A stretch of 5,424 nt of DNA from Eubacteriales bacterium (lineage in GTDB: Bacteria; Bacillota; Clostridia; Christensenellales; UMGS416): contig JAQVWW010000113.1 of NCBI GenBank assembly GCA_028709505.1, forward strand, positions 1 through 5,424. The letters run 5' to 3'. Positions 1 through 5,424 of the stretch are shown one piece after another. How positions within the stretch are numbered: position 1 is the stretch's first letter; each line of letters begins with the position of its first letter. The translations under genes and the position numbers were made by a program. The notes below the pieces were generated by a model. It was not told where the DNA came from. It was given only the letters and a program-made list of their open reading frames with translations, and did not search any database.

Positions 1-1
1 C

Positions 2-766
2 GGCCGCGTACAGGTGGAGGTGCTGCAGGCGCTGCTGGCCGAACGCTTTGGGCTGGATGCGTCTTTCGGGCCGCTGCTTAGCGTCTATCAGGAACAGCCC
101 CGCGGCACAGCCCGGGCGCAGTTCGAGATGGGGCAGTTCCCCAACCCGCATCAGGCCGCCATCGGCCTGCGCGTAGAGCCGGCGGCAGCCGGCGCCGGGC
201 TGGTGTACGAAAGCCGCGTGTCGCCGGGCTATCTGAACCCGTCCTTTCAGGCGGCGGTACGCGATGGCGTAACCAAGGGCTGCCAACGGGGAAATTACGG
301 CTGGGAGGTCACCGATATCCGCGTCGTGTTTGAGTACGCCGTGTACAGCAGCGTCACCAGTACGCCGGCGGACTTTCGCCGACTGGCGCCTTACGTGCTG
401 GGCGTGGCGCTGCACCGCGCCGGCACGCGGCTGCTGGAGCCGTTTTGCGCCTTTGAGCTGGACGTGCCCGATGTCTGCGCCGGACGGGCACTGTTTGATT
501 TAAAGCAGATGCGCGCCGATGTGCAGGACATCCGCGCCCAGGGCGAGAATACGCTCATCACCGGCAAAGCCCCCGAACAGCGCGCCCGCGACTATCCGAT
601 GGAGCTGATGGCCTACACCCAGGGCCGCGGCGCGTTCTTTACGCGGCCGCTGGGCTACGAGCCGTATGCGGGGCCGCCGGCGTACGCGCCCACGCTGCCT
701 AAGGTGCCGGATAAAATGATGTATCTGTTCCTGCGCGGCGAAGAGGGGCCCGACGCATCGGAATAG
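2..766 (+). CDS. Tet(M)-like ribosomal-protection-family translation GTPase, C-terminal part (5' truncated by window edge)
   Basis: The reading frame is open from base 2 and ends at TAG 764-766, giving 254 residues. A GTG at 14 is in frame but is an internal valine: the upstream codons read GRVQ, matching the LGKVQMEV stretch of Tet(M), so the true start lies outside the window. The rest aligns by eye with the end of Tet(M)/Tet(O) proteins. The EF-G domain IV part includes SPGYLNPSFQAAV and GWEVTD, followed by STPADFRRLAP and then AGTRLLEPF leading into domain V. A short C-terminal tail contains DKMMYLF, like the DKVRYMF tail of Tet(M). Family members bind the ribosome as GTPases, and the classical ones dislodge tetracycline. 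The GTPase domain is not visible here. The domain IV tip loop differs from true resistance proteins, so drug resistance should not be assumed. Base composition matches the neighbours, suggesting a resident gene. Confidence 0.88.
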   Translation, partial: GRVQVEVLQALLAERFGLDASFGPLLSVYQEQPRGTARAQFEMGQFPNPHQAAIGLRVEPAAAGAGLVYESRVSPGYLNPSFQAAVRDGVTKGCQRGNYGWEVTDIRVVFEYAVYSSVTSTPADFRRLAPYVLGVALHRAGTRLLEPFCAFELDVPDVCAGRALFDLKQMRADVQDIRAQGENTLITGKAPEQRARDYPMELMAYTQGRGAFFTRPLGYEPYAGPPAYAPTLPKVPDKMMYLFLRGEEGPDASE

Positions 767-860
767 ACCCTTCCTTGCGCAAAACCGCGCCGCAAAACGC
801 CGCCGCTGCCGGCAATCTAAAAAGAAGTGCAAAGCGCCCAAGAATTCTTTGGAAAAACGA

Positions 861-889
861 TTGACAAACCGCGGGCGGCATACTATATT
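861..889 (+). promoter_or_regulatory. Sigma-A type promoter of the hrcA operon
   Basis: A perfect -35 hexamer TTGACA (861-866) is followed by a 17-base spacer and a -10 hexamer TATATT (884-889, 5 of 6 consensus). The start of transcription is expected near 896-897, exactly where the CIRCE operator begins. This is the usual arrangement for an HrcA-controlled, vegetative-sigma promoter. No heat-shock sigma factor is needed to explain it. Confidence 0.92.
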
Positions 890-896
890 ATAGCTG

Positions 897-923
897 TTAG
901 CACTCGTAGGGGTAGAGTGCTAA
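897..923 (+). promoter_or_regulatory. CIRCE operator (HrcA binding site)
   Basis: Perfect inverted repeat TTAGCACTC (897-905), 9-base spacer (906-914), GAGTGCTAA (915-923). This equals the published CIRCE consensus TTAGCACTC-N9-GAGTGCTAA with no mismatch. It lies at the predicted transcription start, so bound HrcA should block initiation at the promoter just upstream. In the transcript it could also form a 9-bp hairpin at the 5' end. It is the only CIRCE I see in the window; none precedes dnaK or dnaJ. Confidence 0.98.
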
Positions 924-942
924 CGAAGCCGCAGGCACACGT

Positions 943-948
943 AAGGAG
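943..948 (+). promoter_or_regulatory. Ribosome binding site of hrcA
   Basis: AAGGAG sits 6 bases before the ATG at 955. It is a strong Firmicute-type Shine-Dalgarno and fixes the hrcA start. Confidence 0.9.
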
Positions 949-954
949 AGGCAT

Positions 955-2007
955 ATGGAACTGAATGAAAGAAAGTTGCGTATCCTGCAGGCCATCGTAG
1001 ATGACTACATTGCAACGGCCATGCCGGTGGGATCGCGCACGCTGACAAAAAAATATATATCCGAGCTTTCGGCGGCCACCATCCGCAACGAGATGTCCGA
1101 CCTGGAGGAGCTGGGCTTTTTGGACTCTCCGCACACGTCGGCGGGGCGGGTGCCGTCCTATAAGGCTTACCGGCTGTATGTGGATCATATTATGCGGGTG
1201 GGCGATCTCAACGCCGACGAGAGCAAGTTTATCAACGCCTATTTTGGCCAGCGCATCGGGGAAATGGAACAGGTCATCCAGAGCGCGGCCCAGGCCGTCT
1301 CCCAGGCCACCGGCTATGCGGCGCTGGTCATGGCGCCCCAATGCGAGGACGCCCGGCTGGTGCGCATCCAGCTGGTAAAGCTGACCGACGGCATGGCGCT
1401 GGTGGTGCTGGTCACCGACACCGCCGTGTACAAAGATACCGTCATTCGCGTGCCCGCCACGATGGGCAGCGGCGACTTTCACGGGTTATCCGAGATGCTG
1501 ACCCGCCGCTTCGCCGGCAAAAAGCTGTGCGAAGTCAGCCGGTACGCCCAGGATGAGATGCCCGGCGAGCTGGCCGAGGAGAAGGAGTTCTTCCGTGCGC
1601 TGACCAAGCAGATGCGGCGCAGCGGCCACGGCCGCAAAGACCTGGCCGTGGACGGAGCGCTGAACATCTTCCAGCTGCCCGAGTATCAAAACGATATGGA
1701 GCGGGCACAGTCGTTCCTGATGGCGCTGAACTCCCGCGAGGAGCTTTACGATCTTTTGGCCCACGCCGCAAAATGGGAGTTTACTGTCACCATCGGGCCG
1801 GAAAACGAATACGAGGGCTTCCGCGATATGAGCGTCGTCACCGCATCCTACAAGATAGCGGATCAGCCGCTGGGTTCGGTGGGCGTTATCGGCCCGGTGC
1901 GTATGGATTACCGCAGGGTAATCCGGGTTTTGAATTATATGGGCCGCAGCATGGGCGAAATTCTCTCGCAGATGCTGCAGCAGGGCCCTCACGATGGGAA
2001 AGGGTAG
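955..2007 (+). CDS. hrcA: Heat-inducible transcription repressor HrcA
   Basis: A 350-residue protein, normal for HrcA (about 340-350). HrcA is the cytoplasmic repressor that binds CIRCE as a dimer and is kept active by GroE chaperonins; when these are busy with misfolded protein, repression is lifted. Residues 1-80 form the winged-helix DNA-binding region, with the signatures MPVGSRTL (23-30), SAATIRNEMSDLEELG (39-54) and the wing SPHTSAGRVPS (58-68). The middle is the GAF-like core with the inserted dimerisation segment. The C-terminal part has the conserved GPENEYEG (281-288) and the PLGSVGVIGPVRMDY run (305-319). The ATG at 955 is chosen for its AAGGAG and because the protein begins with the usual LNERKLRIL. 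CIRCE upstream makes the gene autoregulated. Translation likely continues into grpE, whose ATG lies 3 bases after the TAG stop. Confidence 0.98.
   Translation: MELNERKLRILQAIVDDYIATAMPVGSRTLTKKYISELSAATIRNEMSDLEELGFLDSPHTSAGRVPSYKAYRLYVDHIMRVGDLNADESKFINAYFGQRIGEMEQVIQSAAQAVSQATGYAALVMAPQCEDARLVRIQLVKLTDGMALVVLVTDTAVYKDTVIRVPATMGSGDFHGLSEMLTRRFAGKKLCEVSRYAQDEMPGELAEEKEFFRALTKQMRRSGHGRKDLAVDGALNIFQLPEYQNDMERAQSFLMALNSREELYDLLAHAAKWEFTVTIGPENEYEGFRDMSVVTASYKIADQPLGSVGVIGPVRMDYRRVIRVLNYMGRSMGEILSQMLQQGPHDGKG
1999..2004 (+). promoter_or_regulatory. Weak ribosome binding site of grpE inside the hrcA end
   Basis: AAAGGG lies within the last hrcA codons, 6 bases before the grpE ATG at 2011. It is poorer than the other Shine-Dalgarno sequences in this operon. 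With only 3 bases between the hrcA stop and the grpE start, translational coupling is the likely way grpE is initiated (inference). Confidence 0.55.
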
Positions 2008-2010
2008 AGT

Positions 2011-2589
2011 ATGAGAAAAAAAGACCAGACCAACCAGCACTGCAGCGAACAGGCCCCGGAGAATCCGCCGGCCTGCGACATCCCCGCCGACACGGCTTGC
2101 GCCGACGCCACCCAGCATGCCGCGCCCGAGCCGACCGGCGCCGAGGAGCTGCTGAACCTTTTGAACGCCGCCGAGGCCCAGCGCGACGAGTATCTTGGGC
2201 TGGCCCAGCGCCTGCAGGCCGATTTTGACAACTTCCGCCGCCGCAACCAGAACACGTACCGCGACGCCTATCAGCAGGGCGTATGCGAAACGGTGACGAA
2301 ATTTCTGCCGGTGCTGGATAACATCGAGCGCGCACTGGGCGCCGACGGACAAGAAGAGAGCCTGCGCGCCGGCGTAGAGCTTATCAAGAAGCAGTTTATC
2401 CAGGTGCTTTCGGGCATGGGCATAGAGGAAATCTCCGCCCAGGACTGCGCTTTTGACCCCAACATTCACAACGCCGTGCTGCAGGAGGTGTGCGATGCCC
2501 AGAGCGGCACCGTAACCGGCGTGTTACAAAAAGGGTATTGCATGGAGGGCAAGGTATTGCGTTACAGCATGGTAAAGGTGGCGCAATAG
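2011..2589 (+). CDS. grpE: Nucleotide exchange factor GrpE
   Basis: A 192-residue protein, within the usual GrpE range. GrpE is a cytoplasmic dimer that opens the DnaK ATPase domain to release ADP and reset the chaperone cycle. The first about 45 residues are low-complexity, polar and probably disordered. Residues about 45-90 form the long dimer helix, including AQRLQADFDNFRRRN (65-79). A short helical bundle follows, with LPVLDNIERAL (99-109). The C-terminal beta-wing that contacts DnaK carries the family signature FDPNIHNAV (148-156) and ends VLQKGYCMEGKVLRYSMVKV (171-190). A tyrosine stands where many GrpEs have proline before the SMVKV-like end; I believe this is common in Clostridia. The protein has seven cysteines, three of them in the N-terminal tail, which is many for GrpE. 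It sits between hrcA and dnaK, as in the standard Firmicute operon. Confidence 0.97.
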   Translation: MRKKDQTNQHCSEQAPENPPACDIPADTACADATQHAAPEPTGAEELLNLLNAAEAQRDEYLGLAQRLQADFDNFRRRNQNTYRDAYQQGVCETVTKFLPVLDNIERALGADGQEESLRAGVELIKKQFIQVLSGMGIEEISAQDCAFDPNIHNAVLQEVCDAQSGTVTGVLQKGYCMEGKVLRYSMVKVAQ

Positions 2590-2594
2590 CAACC

Positions 2595-2604
2595 GTTCAT
2601 GAAC
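2595..2604. repeat. 10-bp perfect palindrome in the grpE-dnaK gap
   Basis: GTTCATGAAC reads the same on both strands. It lies 5 bases after the grpE stop, in a 60-base stretch (2590-2649) that is much more AT-rich than the surrounding genes. It has no loop and no T-run, so it is not a convincing terminator. It could be a protein site, an mRNA feature, or chance. Confidence 0.35.
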
Positions 2605-2635
2605 CAAAATAGATTTTTAGTTAGAATGTAACCAT

Positions 2636-4485
<1,850 letters not shown>

Positions 4486-4491
4486 CCTGCG

Positions 4492-4520
4492 CTGACAGCA
4501 AGGCTGTTGTGTGCTATAAT
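4492..4520 (+). promoter_or_regulatory. Predicted separate sigma-A promoter for dnaJ
   Basis: The -35 hexamer CTGACA (4492-4497, 5 of 6), a 17-base spacer and a perfect -10 TATAAT (4515-4520) are followed by an A-run (4521-4525). TGC directly before the -10 (4512-4514) makes it an extended -10 element. The start is expected around 4526-4528, leaving a leader of about 165 bases before dnaJ. It begins 7 bases after the dnaK stop. No CIRCE overlaps it, so this promoter should not respond to HrcA. The call is from sequence match only. Confidence 0.8.
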
Positions 4521-4533
4521 AAAAAGTCCTTGC

Positions 4534-4567
4534 GGGCGGGCCGCGGCGAGCAGCGCCGTACCCGCCC
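4534..4567 (+). other. Leader hairpin 1 in the dnaJ 5' untranslated region
   Basis: The outer stem GGGCGGG (4534-4540) pairs perfectly with CCCGCCC (4561-4567). Inside it, CGGCG (4544-4548) pairs with CGCCG (4554-4558) around the loop AGCAG, with a small internal loop (4541-4543 against 4559-4560). All 12 pairs are G-C. The following bases are CTGGGCATTT, not a T-run, so it is unlikely to be an intrinsic terminator for dnaK. Confidence 0.65.
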
Positions 4568-4579
4568 CTGGGCATTTGC

Positions 4580-4634
4580 TGGTTGTTGATGCGCGCCAAA
4601 CACCCAATGGGTCTTTGGCGCTCGTCAGGAACCG
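4580..4634 (+). other. Leader hairpin 2: long near-perfect stem-loop in the dnaJ 5' untranslated region
   Basis: A 26-position stem closes on the triloop AAT (4606-4608). Reading outward from the loop, ACCC (4602-4605) pairs with GGGT (4609-4612), then there is a C/C mismatch. GCGCCAAA (4593-4600) pairs with TTTGGCGC (4614-4621), then there is a C/T mismatch. Bases 4586-4591 pair with 4623-4628 (four standard pairs and two G-U), then there is a G/G mismatch. GGTT (4581-4584) pairs with AACC (4630-4633), and a last G-U is at 4580/4634. In total there are 20 Watson-Crick and 3 G-U pairs. No T-run follows, so it does not look like a terminator. It may be an RNA regulatory structure or a dispersed inverted-repeat element; the sequence alone cannot decide. 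Confidence 0.7.
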
Positions 4635-4656
4635 ATTAAGCTTCGGGCAACATTTC

Positions 4657-4676
4657 GTCCGGCGCGCCGGCCGGAC
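4657..4676 (+). other. Leader hairpin 3 just upstream of the dnaJ ribosome binding site
   Basis: GTCCGGC (4657-4663) and GCCGGAC (4670-4676) are perfectly complementary 7-base arms around the loop GCGCCG. The stem ends 6 bases before the AAGGAG of dnaJ. It would leave the Shine-Dalgarno open while placing a firm structure inside or next to the ribosome's landing area. Confidence 0.6.
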
Positions 4677-4682
4677 AGGGCG

Positions 4683-4688
4683 AAGGAG
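4683..4688 (+). promoter_or_regulatory. Ribosome binding site of dnaJ
   Basis: AAGGAG (in GAAGGAGAG) lies 6 bases before the ATG at 4695, the same arrangement as for hrcA. It fixes the dnaJ start. Confidence 0.9.
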
Positions 4689-4694
4689 AGAACC

Positions 4695-5424
4695 ATGGCG
4701 GAAAAACGCGATTATTACGAGGTGTTGGGCGTGCAACGCGGCGCCGGCGAGGACGAACTGAAAAAGGCATACCGGCAGCTGGCCAAGAAGTACCACCCCG
4801 ATTTAAACCCGGAAGATAAAACGGCGGAAGCCAAATTTAAAGAAGTAAACGAGGCCTACGAAGTGTTGTCCGACCCGCAGAAGAGGGCGCAGTACGATCA
4901 GTTTGGCCACGCCAGTACCCAGGCGGGCTTTGGACAGGGCGGTGGATTTGACGGTTTCGGCGGCGGCTTTGGCGGCTTTAGCGGCTTTGAGGACATCTTT
5001 GATATGTTCTCCGGCGGCTTTGGCGCCCGCTCCGGCCGGCGGGCCGGCCCCACCCAGGGCAATTCGCTGCGCTACGATATGTCCATCACGTTTGATGAGG
5101 CGGTAGCCGGCACCGAAAAGGAAATCAACGTCACCCGCGACGAGAAGTGCCCCAAATGCAACGGCACCGGCGCCCACGGCGGCGAGGGCCGCAAGACCTG
5201 CCCCACCTGCGGCGGCAGGGGGCAGGTGCAGAGCACCGTGCGTACACCGCTGGGCAACATGACCACGGCCCGCCCCTGCCCCGAGTGCGGCGGCGAGGGC
5301 ACGGTGGTGGAGCACCCCTGCGACGAATGCAAGGGCAGCGGCCGCGTACGCCGGCGGCGCTCCATTAAGGTGAAGATACCCGCCGGCATCGACAACGGCC
5401 AGACGATGACGCTGCAGGGTGAGG
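4695..5424 (+). CDS. dnaJ: Hsp40 co-chaperone DnaJ, N-terminal part (3' truncated by window edge)
   Basis: The frame is open from ATG 4695 to the window end (243 complete codons), about two thirds of a usual 370-390-residue DnaJ. DnaJ delivers unfolded clients to DnaK and triggers its ATP hydrolysis. The J-domain (about 5-70) begins RDYYEVLGV and has the essential HPD at 34-36, followed by [13 protein letters not shown] (48-60). A Gly/Phe-rich region runs about 79-110, including [13 protein letters not shown] (98-110). The zinc-binding domain carries all four CxxCxGxG motifs: CPKCNGTG (152-159), CPTCGGRG (169-176), CPECGGEG (195-202) and CDECKGSG (209-216). These make it a type I (class A) DnaJ. 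The start of the C-terminal client-binding domain is seen as [13 protein letters not shown] (226-238). No frameshift is visible. It lies 209 bases after dnaK, behind its own predicted promoter and a structured leader. Confidence 0.98.
   Translation, partial: MAEKRDYYEVLGVQRGAGEDELKKAYRQLAKKYHPDLNPEDKTAEAKFKEVNEAYEVLSDPQKRAQYDQFGHASTQAGFGQGGGFDGFGGGFGGFSGFEDIFDMFSGGFGARSGRRAGPTQGNSLRYDMSITFDEAVAGTEKEINVTRDEKCPKCNGTGAHGGEGRKTCPTCGGRGQVQSTVRTPLGNMTTARPCPECGGEGTVVEHPCDECKGSGRVRRRRSIKVKIPAGIDNGQTMTLQGE
4962..4988 (+). repeat. Three tandem copies of a 9-base coding repeat in dnaJ
   Basis: GGCGGCTTT, GGCGGCTTT and AGCGGCTTT follow each other in frame and encode GGF, GGF and SGF (DnaJ residues 90-98) in the Gly/Phe-rich linker. 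Copy number could vary by slippage without breaking the frame. Such repeats are usual in this linker. Confidence 0.75.

Noticed and set aside
14..766. GTG at 14 as the start of the first gene
   Set aside because: The frame is open to the left edge, and the codons before the GTG continue the family alignment (GRVQ before VEVLQALL). There is no ribosome binding site in the 13 bases visible.
838..852. Near-palindrome CCAAGAATTCTTTGG as a terminator for the Tet(M)-like gene
   Set aside because: It has no proper loop, needs a bulge to pair, and is followed by GAAAAA rather than a T-run.
1486..2469. A 327-codon open frame on the minus strand across hrcA and grpE
   Set aside because: It covers two certain genes on the other strand, matches no family I know and has no ribosome binding site. 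It is a composition shadow.
2599..2627. A possible promoter before dnaK with TAGAAT at 2622-2627
   Set aside because: The best -35 at 17 bases is ATGAAC, only 3 of 6, and there is no extended -10. It is too weak to call from sequence.
4534..4634. Hairpins 1 and 2 as intrinsic terminators of dnaK
   Set aside because: Neither stem is followed by a T-run, and both lie downstream of a strong predicted promoter for dnaJ. A terminator there would cut off dnaJ from both promoters.
4589..4639. A 16-codon leader peptide frame ([16 protein letters not shown], stop TAA) inside hairpin 2 before dnaJ
   Set aside because: No Shine-Dalgarno precedes the ATG (GGTTGTTG only) and no run of regulatory codons is present. 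The start lies within the stem. Short frames of this size are common by chance.

Overview
The window holds most of a class I heat-shock operon, hrcA-grpE-dnaK-dnaJ, all on the + strand, preceded by the 3' end of an EF-G-like GTPase gene of the Tet(M)/ribosomal-protection family. The gene order, the perfect CIRCE operator in front of hrcA, and a DnaK lacking the roughly 24-residue ATPase-domain segment of proteobacterial DnaK all point to a Firmicute. The strong Shine-Dalgarno sequences fit that. The DNA is clearly GC-rich (my rough estimate is near 60%), with mostly G/C third codon positions. That suggests a high-GC member of Clostridia, such as the Oscillospirales or Christensenellales type; the family-level guess is inference only.

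Layout. Positions 2-766 are the last 254 codons of the Tet(M)-like translation factor, which is cut by the left edge. Positions 767-954 carry a sigma-A promoter (861-889), the CIRCE operator (897-923) over the expected transcription start, and the hrcA ribosome binding site. Then come hrcA (955-2007), grpE (2011-2589, 3 bases later), a 60-base AT-rich gap, and dnaK (2650-4485). A 209-base dnaK-dnaJ gap follows. It holds its own near-consensus extended -10 promoter and a leader with three successive hairpins. dnaJ begins at 4695 and runs off the right edge.

How the genes work together. HrcA represses its own operon through CIRCE. DnaK, with its J-domain partner DnaJ and nucleotide exchange factor GrpE, forms the main Hsp70 folding machine. 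The promoter before dnaJ suggests that dnaJ can also be transcribed independently of HrcA.

No mobile element, CRISPR array, tRNA or rRNA is visible, and the coding content is ordinary housekeeping. The part least explained by known annotation is the structured dnaJ leader (about 4526-4694), especially a 55-base hairpin with 23 of 26 positions paired. I see no evidence for a wholly new system.
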